A stretch of DNA of 64,000 nucleotides from SXIZ01 sp040079795. Lineage in GTDB: Bacteria; Pseudomonadota; Gammaproteobacteria; Methylococcales; Methylomonadaceae. The stretch lies in the NCBI GenBank assembly GCA_040079795.1, contig JBEBJQ010000013.1, forward strand, positions 4,151-68,150, written 5' to 3'. Positions 45,836 through 53,491 of this stretch are shown one piece after another (the first letter of the stretch is position 1; each line of letters starts with the position of its first letter). The notes below the pieces were generated by a model. That model ran no database searches, was not told where the DNA came from, and was given only the letters and a program-made list of their open reading frames with translations. The position numbers and the translations under genes are program-made.

Positions 45836-46282
45836 ATGACTGAATGGCCAAATGATGTAAAAAGTAAAATTGATAATCTCCGTGAGAAAATTGGTAAATA
45901 TGGAAAATCTGGAGACTGGGTGAATGCTGAGAAGTTATATTTTGAAGCATGGGCTTTAATTCCAGGGCATAAGCATTTATGGAGCGATTCACAATGGCTA
46001 TTACTGGAAATCTTTGAGCTTTATGAGATGATGGGGGAGCTTGGTAAGTTTTCGCGTTTTTTAACTGAGATGGAAAAGGCTTATCCAGAAGGAAAAGATG
46101 ATGGCACAGTTGCCGTCATCTCTGGCATGGTTTATTTTGAAAATGGGCAATTAGATTCGGCTTATGAAAGGTTTGACTATTTATTCAAAAGCTTTAAAAA
46201 ACGACCTTTTCAAGGAAGAGAAAAAAAGTATCTTGATTTTTATTTAAAAGAATCAGTCGTTCGTAAAAAAAATGAAGGCTAG
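45836..46282 (+). CDS. TPR-like candidate immunity protein 1
   Basis: This 148-residue helical protein begins 10 bases after the toxin stop. It shows TPR-like helix pairs (DWVNAEKLYFEAWALIPG, near 29-46; GQLDSAYERFDYLF, near 104-117). It is cytoplasmic, as expected for protection against a nuclease. It shares shape but little direct identity with the next protein. The immunity call rests on position and AT-rich composition that continues from the toxin tip. Confidence 0.6.
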   Translation: MTEWPNDVKSKIDNLREKIGKYGKSGDWVNAEKLYFEAWALIPGHKHLWSDSQWLLLEIFELYEMMGELGKFSRFLTEMEKAYPEGKDDGTVAVISGMVYFENGQLDSAYERFDYLFKSFKKRPFQGREKKYLDFYLKESVVRKKNEG

Positions 46283-46287
46283 AATTT

Positions 46288-46713
46288 ATGGAATTATCTG
46301 ATGATATTTACTTAAAAATTACTGAATTATCAGATCAAGGGAATGATTTTTTGGACAATGGTGATTATGACAAGGCGGTTCTCGCATTTGAAAATGGGCT
46401 TAAACTATTACCTGAGCCTCAAATACAGTGGGAGGCTTATACTTGGCTTAAAGCTTCTGTCGGTGACGCACATTTTCATGCAAAACGGTTTAATGAGTGT
46501 TCTGAAGCTGAATATGATGCGTTAAACGGAGTCGATGGAATGGGGAATCCATTTATTCATCTTAGATTAGGACAATCGTTATTTGAATTAGGTAATATGG
46601 AGCGCGCAGAATCTGAGTTACTTCAAGCTTATATGCTTGAGGGTAAAATGATTTTTTCTGAAGATGATCCGAAATATGAAGAGTTTATATTATCAAAATG
46701 CGACAACCTATAG
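46288..46713 (+). CDS. TPR-like candidate immunity protein 2
   Basis: This 141-residue protein starts 5 bases after the previous gene. It has TPR-type helices (GNDFLDNGDYDKAVLAFENGLKL split across residues 14-35, and LGQSLFELGNMERAESELLQAY at 89-110). TPR proteins occur as immunity proteins of HNH/EndoVII toxins. Either of the two could be the true partner, or one is an orphan immunity gene kept from a lost toxin. Confidence 0.55.
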   Translation: MELSDDIYLKITELSDQGNDFLDNGDYDKAVLAFENGLKLLPEPQIQWEAYTWLKASVGDAHFHAKRFNECSEAEYDALNGVDGMGNPFIHLRLGQSLFELGNMERAESELLQAYMLEGKMIFSEDDPKYEEFILSKCDNL

Positions 46714-46716
46714 CGA

Positions 46717-46826
46717 GTAGCGAGTAGCCTGGATGGAGCTTGCGGAATCCGGGGCTTTCGTGGCTCCGATGTCCCGTATTCCGCGCTGCTCCATACGGGC
46801 TACGAATAACGGATTCACCACTATTT
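46717..46826. repeat. REPIN-like palindromic repeat, copy 1
   Basis: A roughly 110-base unit with an imperfect 31-base inverted repeat at its ends (GTAGCC-TGGATGGAGC...CGGAAT.CGGG against GTAGCCCGTATGGAGC...CGGAATACGGG). It matches copy 2 at about 95 percent by eye. Such paired REP units accompany RAYT transposases; one lies downstream. Confidence 0.8.
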
Positions 46827-46967
46827 GGGGCTTTGTTGAATAAATCAGATTTTAGGCGAGTTTGGCTGTTTATGGCTTATTTCAAATTTTAACAGACACA
46901 GGCATGCCTAAACTTGTCATTCGGTTTAGTGCAACGGTACTTACCCAAGTCTCCGCTTTTTGTTGCG
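46827..46967 (-). mobile_element. IS5/IS903-family insertion sequence 3' end remnant
   Basis: The segment starts with a terminal inverted repeat, GGGGCTTTGTTGAATAAATC, close to that of IS903-type elements. On the minus strand it encodes the last residues of an IS5-family transposase, VALNRMTSLGMPVSVKI, ending at a TGA near 46882. The rest of the element is missing; the remnant is sandwiched between the two REPIN-like copies. Confidence 0.75.
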
Positions 46968-47079
46968 GTAGCGAGTAGCCTGGATGAAGTTTACGGAATC
47001 CGGGGCTTTCGTGGCTCCGATGTCCCGTATTCCGAGCTGTTCCATACGGGCTACGAATAACGGATTCACCAATATTTTG
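46968..47079. repeat. REPIN-like palindromic repeat, copy 2
   Basis: Second copy in direct orientation to copy 1, ending 11 bases before the RAYT start codon. It has the same terminal inversion (GTAGCCTGGATGAAG.../...ATACGGGCTAC) and the same centre (CTTTCGTGGCTCCGATGTC). Differences are point changes. Confidence 0.82.
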
Positions 47080-47090
47080 GTTGTAATGGC

Positions 47091-47627
47091 ATGGTTTCAT
47101 ATCGACGGAACCGGGTTGCGGGCGGAACTTATTTTTTCACAGTTACGTTACGCAACCGATCTTCTGATTTGTTGGTACGGCATGTTGATTTATTACGCGT
47201 GGCTTTTCGCAATGTGCGGACGGATCGGCCTTTTACCATTGATGCCATCGTGATACTCCCCGATCATTTACACACCATTTGGACATTACCGGAAGATGAT
47301 ACGGATTATTCCGGGCGCTGGCGGGCAATAAAATCGTGCTTCACACACTCCTTACGGGCAACAGGCATATCATTTAACCGTGATAATCGCGGTGAATACC
47401 AATTGTGGCAACGGCGGTTTTGGGAACACACCATTCGTGATGAACGGGATTATGCCCACCATGTTGATTATTGTCACTGGAACCCGATCAAACATGGTTT
47501 GGTGCAACACTTATCTGATTGGCCTCATTCTTCGTTTCATCGCTATGTGCGCCTTGGTTTATTACCACCAGATTGGTCGGGAATGATTGCTGAGCCAAAG
47601 GCTGACTACGGTGAATTAATTATGTAA
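47091..47627 (+). mobile_element. REP-associated tyrosine transposase (RAYT, Y1 family)
   Basis: This 178-residue HUH-type Y1 transposase has the histidine pair in LPDHLHTIW (His59, His61) and the Tyr block HVDYCHWNPIKHGLV (Tyr127 likely catalytic). RAYTs are domesticated IS200/IS605 relatives that bind and mobilise REP/REPIN repeats; two such repeats are directly upstream. The frame is intact. It starts right after REPIN copy 2 without a clear Shine-Dalgarno. The TTTGGT context does not help choose between the ATG and any later start. Confidence 0.92.
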
Positions 47628-47676
47628 CCCGTAAGCAGTGTATTGCGGCATTGGTAAACGGTGATGTTATTTCGAC
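47625..47676 (+). repeat. Direct repeat copy 1 flanking the toxin-antitoxin pair
   Basis: Starts at the RAYT stop codon. It shares TAACCCG.A, then GTATTGCGGCATTGGTAAAC and GTTATTTCGAC with the copy at 48461-48511, with few changes. Similarity fades over the next 25 bases. Encloses the fitAB-like genes with its partner. Confidence 0.7.
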
Positions 47677-47793
47677 GCGCGGAAACTGAAGAACAGTGCG
47701 TGGCAGCGTTATTGGAAATACTATCAGCAACATTGACATCATAAATTTATTGGTGCTAGCATACAGCATTCTTAATTGTAGGGGTGTAATCAA

Positions 47794-48033
47794 ATGTCAG
47801 TCGTTACGGTTAGAAATTTACCTGAAGAGACGCACCGCGCGCTAAAGGCGCGCGCGGCTGAGAATCATCGCAGCACTGAAGCTGAAATACGCTTTATTTT
47901 GGAAAATGCAGTTATGCCTAAGGATAGAATCAAGCTCGGTTCTTTATTGGCTGAGATTGGCCATGAAGTGGGATTTGTCGATATTGAAGTAGATAGAGAT
48001 AAAACCCCCGTTGAACCGCTGAGTTTTGAATGA
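47794..48033 (+). CDS. FitA-like ribbon-helix-helix antitoxin
   Basis: This 79-residue protein has a ribbon-helix-helix DNA-binding domain (VVTVRNLPEETHRALKARAA, 3-22; STEAEIRFILENAV, 27-40) and a toxin-binding tail (41-79). It pairs with the PIN toxin whose start it overlaps by 4 bases (ATGA). It would neutralise the toxin and repress the operon. A GGGG-rich Shine-Dalgarno (AGGGGTG) is upstream. Confidence 0.92.
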   Translation: MSVVTVRNLPEETHRALKARAAENHRSTEAEIRFILENAVMPKDRIKLGSLLAEIGHEVGFVDIEVDRDKTPVEPLSFE

Positions 48034-48473
48034 TACTACTTGATACCAATGTCATTTCCGAACCCTTAAAAGCATCTGGTGATCAAAAAGTAGTCGCTTG
48101 GATTAACGCACAGAATGTCGAAACTTTGTATCTCTCGACCATTGGTCTGGCAGAATTACGTTTTGGTATCGCTGTGTTGCCAGAAGGTAAGCGTAGGGAT
48201 ATGCTGCATTCTAGCCTTGAGCAGCGCGTATTACCGTTGTTTGCAGGCCGTATTTTGCCATTCGATGCGGACGCTTCAAAGTCTTATGCAACTTTGCGGT
48301 CTAAGGCGCGTGCTGCTGGTCAAGCTATTGCGCAGGCAGATGGCTATATAGCAGCCATCGCGATGGCAAATGGACTTTCTATGGCCACTAGAGACTCCAA
48401 GCCGTTTATGGCTGCGGGGCTAACAGTGATTAACCCTTGGGCGTTTAATGATGCAACCCTTAACCCGCAATAG
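48030..48473 (+). CDS. FitB/VapC-like PIN-domain toxin
   Basis: This 147-residue PIN ribonuclease has acidic residues D5 (LLDTNVISE), E43 (LAELRFGI), D98 region (QADGYIAAIA) and a fourth in ATRDSKPF. All four look present, so the toxin may be active. PIN toxins cut tRNA or rRNA. The gene is coupled to the antitoxin by ATGA overlap. The pair lies between direct repeats, which suggests it arrived as a unit. Confidence 0.92.
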   Translation: MILLDTNVISEPLKASGDQKVVAWINAQNVETLYLSTIGLAELRFGIAVLPEGKRRDMLHSSLEQRVLPLFAGRILPFDADASKSYATLRSKARAAGQAIAQADGYIAAIAMANGLSMATRDSKPFMAAGLTVINPWAFNDATLNPQ

Positions 48474-48511
48474 CGTATTGCGGCATTGGTAAACAGTGGT
48501 GTTATTTCGAC
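48461..48511 (+). repeat. Direct repeat copy 2 flanking the toxin-antitoxin pair
   Basis: Begins TAACCCGCAA inside the end of the toxin gene and reads GTATTGCGGCATTGGTAAAC, as in copy 1. The toxin's last codons and stop thus lie within the repeat. Confidence 0.7.
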
Positions 48512-48665
48512 TCTCAAAATCTGAAAAACCGTGGAATATATTGCAGCATGACTAATGGTGGGGCAGCGGTAATTAATTTTCTGAAAAACTAGCAAATTAA
48601 TTGGCGTTTTGCTTAATTGTATTGATTAGTTTTAAGCGGTGTTGTTGAAAATTTAGGAGGCCTGC

Positions 48666-49670
48666 ATGGTAATGCAAAATAAAGGCGGTGCTCAAATCCC
48701 CGGTCCGTTGGGTATTTTTCCTGAGAATCATGGCAGGCAGTTACCAGGGCCATTAGGGACAACGTTGTGGCAAAAGCAAGGTAATACAACAGCGCCGGCT
48801 ACGCTGGTAAAAGCACCAAAAGTCACCATCATGCCGTTACCTATTTCAGGGGATGACCCAAAAGATGTGCATGCGGTTTTATGGCCGTTGTTTTCTAAAA
48901 AAGGGCTGAGTTACGATGAAGTTAAACAGGCGCCCGGCATCGCCAATTGCCCGGTTGCCGCGATACTCGCAGCCTTGGCGTTTACCAGTGTGGGGCGTTC
49001 TTATATTCAGGGCGTGCTCAGCGAGAGTACGGGTAATGTCGAGACTGATCTGTCGCCGTTAAAGTCCAAGGCCGCAATAAAGGCTAAAACAGCCTTAGCC
49101 AACCCGCCGCCGGGTATGAAAATCAGTTCGTCCAGGTACTTCACGGTTAATCTTCCAAAAAGTACGCAAGAAGTGAGTGATGTTCTCTATACCGATGATG
49201 GGGATCGTAACAGTTGGTCGCTTTTGTATTTGCGCGATCCGAGCGAACAATCTATCTGGGCGGCCATTTTTGAAAAGGCGCTGGCGGTTCACCTTGGCAG
49301 CTATGAAAATTTTGATGCACTGAATATTAAGGCCAATGATTTCTGGTTAAAAATAACTGGAGCCAGTCCGGGTGTTATAGAAATGAAAGCAGATACGCCT
49401 TTGAGTACAATCATTAATGCCGCTAAAAATTCTCTTCGGGTGCCTACTATTGGCGCTTCGAATGCGGATAAAAAAGATATTGCGGTCAGGCCGGGAGCCA
49501 AAGATGCAGATAAAGAGTTTGATAAGGTTGTGACTGAATTTCATGGCTTTTCTATGTTGGGGCTCAAAGGAAAAATGATACAGCTGTATGATCCAGCCCA
49601 AGCCAAGACGATTCTAATTTCCCCCGAGGATTTCAGATTCAGTTTCAAGTTAATATTGTTCGGAAAATAG
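48666..49670 (+). CDS. Calpain-like (C2) cysteine protease, candidate T6SS effector
   Basis: This 334-residue protein starts at ATG after a strong GGAGG. The N-terminus repeats a short motif, GAQIPGPLG (8-16) and GRQLPGPLG (23-31). A calpain-type catalytic core follows: Cys95 in NCPVAAILAALA, the WxxxxEKAxAxxxGSYE block at 198-214 (EKALAVHLGSYENF), His293 in HGFSMLGL, and Asp309 in YDP where calpains have Asn-Pro. All parts are in the order of the C2 family. No signal peptide or membrane segment. Location beside the T6SS and toxins suggests an effector; cytosolic housekeeping or toxin-activating protease are alternatives. Confidence 0.7.
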   Translation: MVMQNKGGAQIPGPLGIFPENHGRQLPGPLGTTLWQKQGNTTAPATLVKAPKVTIMPLPISGDDPKDVHAVLWPLFSKKGLSYDEVKQAPGIANCPVAAILAALAFTSVGRSYIQGVLSESTGNVETDLSPLKSKAAIKAKTALANPPPGMKISSSRYFTVNLPKSTQEVSDVLYTDDGDRNSWSLLYLRDPSEQSIWAAIFEKALAVHLGSYENFDALNIKANDFWLKITGASPGVIEMKADTPLSTIINAAKNSLRVPTIGASNADKKDIAVRPGAKDADKEFDKVVTEFHGFSMLGLKGKMIQLYDPAQAKTILISPEDFRFSFKLILFGK

Positions 49671-49709
49671 TAAATAACGTAACTTTTGAATTTATTGAAA
49701 AAATCTAAA

Positions 49710-49775
49710 GCGGGTACTCTGGATGAAACTTGAGAAATCCGGGTTTTTTGCGGCACTAATGCCCCCGTATCTGGC
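49710..49775. repeat. Degenerate third REPIN-like copy
   Basis: GGTACTCTGGATGAAACTTGA, AAATCCGGG and GCGGCACTAATGCCCCCGTAT follow the order of the two full copies with many changes. Part of a 345-base gap (49671-50015) that otherwise shows nothing. Confidence 0.55.
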
Positions 49776-50015
49776 CTCTCATTATTTTTATTTAAGCCAT
49801 GTAAGTTTGTTCTCCACTTTTTTACGCTGAATTTGGTTAATCGGCTTTAATTTGAATACTCTTAGTGATAAAGTAAAAGTGGAGTGTTGCTTCTGGTTGT
49901 TGTGTTAAAGCAGTACGCTGTGAATTGCCCTTTGGATGTTTAATATAGAGTGACTTGCTCCTTCAATAAATTGAATATTAACGTATTTAAAATTTTAACG
50001 TGTATCATTAAACTT

Positions 50016-50453
50016 ATGAAAATTTTTCCATTGATTAAAACAGGGTTAGTTGCTGGCTTGGTTAGCTTAATAGTTATGTTAGCAGTGACGGGTTGTTCAG
50101 ATGATAAAGACAAAACTGAAGCGGCTAAGGGTGAATCTGTTAGTCACGAATTGTTAAATGCTAAGGTGACTGATGAAGAAAGGCAAAAGTTTGAGCATGA
50201 TTTTGAGAGCCAATGTGTGGCAAGGGAAGCCAAGAATGCAACGGACAAAGAAGAAGCTGAGGTTCGCTTTACGGAACCTTGCCGGTGTATCGCTACTTTT
50301 ATGATGAAAGATTTAACGGCTATAGAAGCTGAAAAATTTCTCCAGGAGCATGAAGATGCCCAATCGTTAAGAATTAAATATGAAAATGCCGCATATCATT
50401 GCTTGCAACAAAAAGCCCATCCCAAAGGCCCTAATTTTTCAAAACCACAATAA
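50016..50453 (+). CDS. Small lipoprotein of unknown function
   Basis: I choose ATG 50016, since the preceding frame lacks a signal. The product is about 145 residues: a signal peptide with lipobox LAVTGCS (Cys at about 28), then a charged domain with four cysteines (SQC, EPCRC, YHC). The +2 residue is Ser, so it is probably sent to the outer membrane. No known family. It follows the calpain-like gene by 345 bases; a link to it as periplasmic immunity cannot be shown. Confidence 0.55.
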   Translation: MKIFPLIKTGLVAGLVSLIVMLAVTGCSDDKDKTEAAKGESVSHELLNAKVTDEERQKFEHDFESQCVAREAKNATDKEEAEVRFTEPCRCIATFMMKDLTAIEAEKFLQEHEDAQSLRIKYENAAYHCLQQKAHPKGPNFSKPQ

Positions 50454-50461
50454 TCCAGTTA

Positions 50462-50500
50462 ATCACCCCATGTACTTCGCGCACAAAAACATGGGGTGAT
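50462..50500. terminator. Hairpin between convergent genes, possible bidirectional terminator
   Basis: A perfect 12-base inverted repeat ATCACCCCATGT/ACATGGGGTGAT with a 15-base loop lies between the stops of the lipoprotein gene (plus) and bufC (minus). Neither side has a clean T-tract, so function as a terminator is likely but not sure. Confidence 0.5.
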
Positions 50501-50504
50501 CGCC

Positions 50505-51260
50505 TTAAGAAACGGCCGTAATAATATTCTTTTCGGCAAATTCTTTTAGGATTTGTAAGCCCCCTTCCATAACTACTTCAGGGTCAGGATGCTTCGATTC
50601 ACTGGCTATCTGCTGCAAGTAAGCACGAGTAAGCAGGCTTGGGTTTTCTTGAATGATGTTGAGTAGTCTGTAGGTGATGGGGTTTAAAGCAATAAACCCG
50701 ACTTCATCTTGTTGGTCGCGGTAAACAATTAAAAATGTCGGTTCTGCGGGTGCTTCAGTTGGTAAAAAATCCGGTGAAATTTTTTGAACCGGGTATTGGT
50801 AAGCGAGCAACCAGCTTAAAGGGGATAATAAAATTGCTTTATCCATTAGATTTTCAAGCGCGGAGTTAATGGCCAGTTCTTCTTCGGCGATGGATAAGGC
50901 CAATTCTGCCCATTCATAATGTGCAAGTTCCAATAAAAACGGAAAATCGTTGGGGTTGTTGCGTTCGTCTTGCAGATAGCTTAAAAACTCTTGGGGAATG
51001 TCACAAAAATAGGGCGTTTTGTTGGCGTGTTGGATGAAGAAATCCCGGATTAAGGCTTGCCATTGTGATGCGGATAAAATTTTATTCAATACTGGGAAAT
51101 TGCTGCTTAAAAAACTTTCCACGTTATTAAATATTAATTCAGCATACATCTTCATGCGTTCAGGCTTAAGCTCAGGAGGCATGGGGCGGTGTAAAGGATC
51201 CCTGATATAAGCGGTAAAGTCAGCCTGCTGTTGTTTGAGATTAAACGGTTTGCTGTTCAT
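50505..51260 (-). CDS. bufC: DUF2063 (BufC/HvfC-type) partner of the MNIO enzyme
   Basis: From ATG 51260 (AGGAAA about 10 bases upstream; the ATG 42 bases earlier lacks one) the product is 251 residues. The DUF2063 domain is N-terminal (about 10-95: FTAYIRDPLHRPMPPELKPERMKMY split in two, and NNVESFLSSNFPVL), with a winged-helix-like C-terminus (about 175-245). These proteins bind the precursor peptide and pair with DUF692 enzymes in bufferin biosynthesis. The start overlaps bufB by 20 bases. No sequence-specific DNA binding is implied despite the old family name. Confidence 0.85.
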   Translation of the reverse strand: MNSKPFNLKQQQADFTAYIRDPLHRPMPPELKPERMKMYAELIFNNVESFLSSNFPVLNKILSASQWQALIRDFFIQHANKTPYFCDIPQEFLSYLQDERNNPNDFPFLLELAHYEWAELALSIAEEELAINSALENLMDKAILLSPLSWLLAYQYPVQKISPDFLPTEAPAEPTFLIVYRDQQDEVGFIALNPITYRLLNIIQENPSLLTRAYLQQIASESKHPDPEVVMEGGLQILKEFAEKNIITAVS

Positions 51261-52092
51261 GTTGCTGTTTCCTGGCGTGTTGAATGCTTTTGATGGTGTC
51301 AACTTCCTGCACTAACTCGGGGAAAGCTGGAATGTTAAAGTCGCGCTCCAAAAGCGTTGGGAACACACCGAAGAGTTCATATGCTTTTGCCAGTAAAGCC
51401 CAAACTGGATCAATGACTGGCGCGCCGTGCGTATCGACCAAAAAATCTTCAGCTTCCACATAATGTCCGGCAATATGGGCATAGGCGATGCGTGTCGCAG
51501 GGATCGCGCGAAGAAAGGTTGCCGCATCGTAGCCATGATTTACACTGTTAACGACAATGTTATTAATATCCAGTAAAACATCACAATCGGCCTCGCGAAT
51601 AACGGCATTAAAAAAATCAATTTCTGCCATTTCCTGTCCAGGCGCAGCATAATAAGACACATTTTCAAGGGCAATACGCTGTTCTAAAATATCTTGCACA
51701 CGCCGAATTCTTGCTGCAACGTGTTTGATGGCTTCCTGGGTAAAAGGAATTGGCATCAAATCGTACAAGTGCCCCTGATGGCTACAATAACTTAAATGTT
51801 CGCTATAAAATTTAATGTGATGTTTTGACATAAAATTTTTTAGCGCTTTGAGAAAGTCTTCATCCAGGGGATCGGTGCTCCCGATTGATAAGGATAAGCC
51901 ATGACAAATAAAGGGGTAACGTTCAGTCATGGCGCGAAATGCCCTGCCGAATTTGCCGCCGATGGTCATCCAATTTTCTGGCGCAACTTCATAAAAGTCG
52001 ATTGTTTTGGGTGGGGAGGCGAGCGCATCAGATAAAAATGAACGGCGTAAACCCAGCCCAGCCCCATTAACTAAATTTTGAATTGTGTCCAT
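51241..52092 (-). CDS. bufB: MNIO (DUF692) multinuclear iron oxidase, BufB-like
   Basis: With ATG 52092 (AAGGTG 7 bases upstream; an ATG nine codons earlier has none) the protein has 283 residues. It is a TIM-barrel DUF692 enzyme with GAGLGLRRSFL, CHGLSLSIGS, SEHLSY, ALENVSYY, LLDINNIVVN, YAHIAGH, DTHGAPV and LLERDFN, which supply His, Glu, Asp and Asn iron ligands. MNIO enzymes modify cysteines of precursor peptides, making thiooxazole (bufferins) or related groups. The substrate should be the Cys-rich BufA encoded upstream. A terminator stands between the two genes. Confidence 0.9.
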   Translation of the reverse strand: MDTIQNLVNGAGLGLRRSFLSDALASPPKTIDFYEVAPENWMTIGGKFGRAFRAMTERYPFICHGLSLSIGSTDPLDEDFLKALKNFMSKHHIKFYSEHLSYCSHQGHLYDLMPIPFTQEAIKHVAARIRRVQDILEQRIALENVSYYAAPGQEMAEIDFFNAVIREADCDVLLDINNIVVNSVNHGYDAATFLRAIPATRIAYAHIAGHYVEAEDFLVDTHGAPVIDPVWALLAKAYELFGVFPTLLERDFNIPAFPELVQEVDTIKSIQHARKQQHEQQTV

Positions 52093-52131
52093 GTGAACAC
52101 CTTGTAAGAAAATCGACACTGCAATTAGAAA

Positions 52132-52154
52132 AAAGGCGGGTTAAACCCGCCTTT
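52132..52154 (-). terminator. Intrinsic terminator between bufA and bufB
   Basis: Read on the minus strand, the 11-base stem AAAGGCGGGTT/AACCCGCCTTT is followed by TTTTTT-type residues. It lies 47 bases after the bufA stop and 39 bases before the bufB start, so it may limit read-through to the enzyme genes and keep precursor in excess. Confidence 0.85.
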
Positions 52155-52200
52155 GGTAAATGTTGATAAAAGCATCAACAATTTACAGGGGCAAATAGGG

Positions 52201-52659
52201 TTATTTTGACGGAGACATTTTTGCGCCGCAAGCCGCTTCCATATCTTTGGATTTCATGCCCGCATCGCCGCTTTTCATACCGGGCATCGCTGCACCGCAG
52301 GCCATTTCACCGGCTTTAGCATCGCCTGCTGGCTTGGCATCTGCTGCTGGTTTAGCATCGCCCATAGCACCGCAAGCGCCTTCTTTACCTTTCATCATTG
52401 CGCCGCAGGTTTGCTCCATGCCTTCCTTCATTTTGCCGTCTTTCATCATGGCACCGCATTTAGCTTCGCCACAGGCACCTTCAGTTTTTTTAGCTGCGCC
52501 ACTATCGCTTGCTTTTTCAGCTGGTACAACACCTGCAACCTGCATATAGCCTTGCGACATTTCGTTCATCGCAAAGGGATTCGTTTCTGCACTCACAGAA
52601 CCAGCTACAAAACTTGCCGCAATTGCAGCGATTAATGGTGTTTTATTTAAGTTTTTCAT
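52201..52659 (-). CDS. bufA: Bufferin-type Cys/Met-rich precursor protein with signal peptide
   Basis: This 152-residue protein has a signal peptide (1-24, cleavage after SVSA) and a low-complexity Ala/Lys/Met-rich mature part. Cysteines lie at 63, 68, 85, 96, 121 and 134, nearly all as CGA or CGE, with EGACG twice. BUF_6/12-type precursors carry EGKCG-like motifs whose cysteines become thiooxazoles and then bind copper in the periplasm. The repetitive six-site layout and many Met residues fit a copper-binding role. Its order with bufB and bufC supports the call; the DoxX gene often seen in such operons is not visible here. Confidence 0.8.
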   Translation of the reverse strand: MKNLNKTPLIAAIAASFVAGSVSAETNPFAMNEMSQGYMQVAGVVPAEKASDSGAAKKTEGACGEAKCGAMMKDGKMKEGMEQTCGAMMKGKEGACGAMGDAKPAADAKPAGDAKAGEMACGAAMPGMKSGDAGMKSKDMEAACGAKMSPSK

Positions 52660-52843
52660 TATTCATCCTCGTCAATCTAGTTATCATTATGGGAGTACAT
52701 TCTATCATTTCATTTAAAACAGGCTTGGATCGTACATCAATAAGACAGTTAAAGTATCTTGAATACATTTTTGTGTCAATTTCAATCAATTGTCAGACTA
52801 CTTTGTGCTTTAACAGTTCAATCTACCGGTGACGATTAAAAAG

Positions 52844-53479
52844 TTATATTAATGATTTTTGTTTAAAATCACATATGTCATTAATCACGCAATTTTCACA
52901 GTGTGGCTTTCTGGCCGTGCAGGTATAACGGCCATGCAAAATTAACAAATGGTGCGCATTGACTTTATGCTGCGCGGGTACATATTTGTCAAGTTTTTGC
53001 TCTACGATTAATACCGTTTTCCCAGGGGCTAATCCGGTGCGGTTAGCGACCCTAAAAATATGTGTATCCACGGCAATGGTTGGCTGGCCGAACGCAGTAT
53101 TTAAGATAACATTAGCCGTTTTGCGCCCAACGCCAGGCAAACTTTCAAGCGCATCCCGCTTTTCGGGCACTTGCCCATTATAATCCGCTAAAAGTTTTTG
53201 GCAAAGCAAGATGATATTGTGCGCTTTGGTGTTAAACAAGCCAATTGTTTTAATCAAGTCCCTTAATGCTGGCTCGCCTAGTGCTATCATCGCCTCCGGG
53301 GTATTTGCGAGGGTGAATAAGCTGGCGGTGGCTTTATTCACGCTTTTATCAGTTGCCTGCGCCGATAAGACGACTGCAATTAATAATTCAAACACTGAGC
53401 TATAGCACAACTCTGTTTTAGGCTCTGGTATGGCAGCAGCTAAACGGTTAAAAATTTCTCGGCGGTTTGCTTGATTCAT
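52844..53479 (-). CDS. nth: Endonuclease III, base-excision DNA glycosylase
   Basis: This 211-residue protein has the helix-hairpin-helix LPGVGRKTANVIL with catalytic Lys near 120, the catalytic Asp in VDTHIFR, and the four cysteines of the 4Fe-4S cluster in CTARKPHCENCVINDIC near the end. It removes oxidised pyrimidines and cleaves the abasic site. Length matches E. coli Nth (211). It is 13 bases downstream of the lipoprotein gene and may share its transcript. Confidence 0.97.
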   Translation of the reverse strand: MNQANRREIFNRLAAAIPEPKTELCYSSVFELLIAVVLSAQATDKSVNKATASLFTLANTPEAMIALGEPALRDLIKTIGLFNTKAHNIILLCQKLLADYNGQVPEKRDALESLPGVGRKTANVILNTAFGQPTIAVDTHIFRVANRTGLAPGKTVLIVEQKLDKYVPAQHKVNAHHLLILHGRYTCTARKPHCENCVINDICDFKQKSLI

Positions 53480-53491
53480 TAACGTTTTTAA

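Noticed and set aside
46882..47100. 72-codon minus-strand frame as an own gene
   Set aside because: Only its last 17 residues make sense, as the C-terminus of an IS5 transposase; the rest runs through REPIN copy 2.
47794..48473. Toxin-antitoxin pair as an integron cassette
   Set aside because: The flanking repeats have no attC arms or GTTRRRY core, and intI is 14 kb away.
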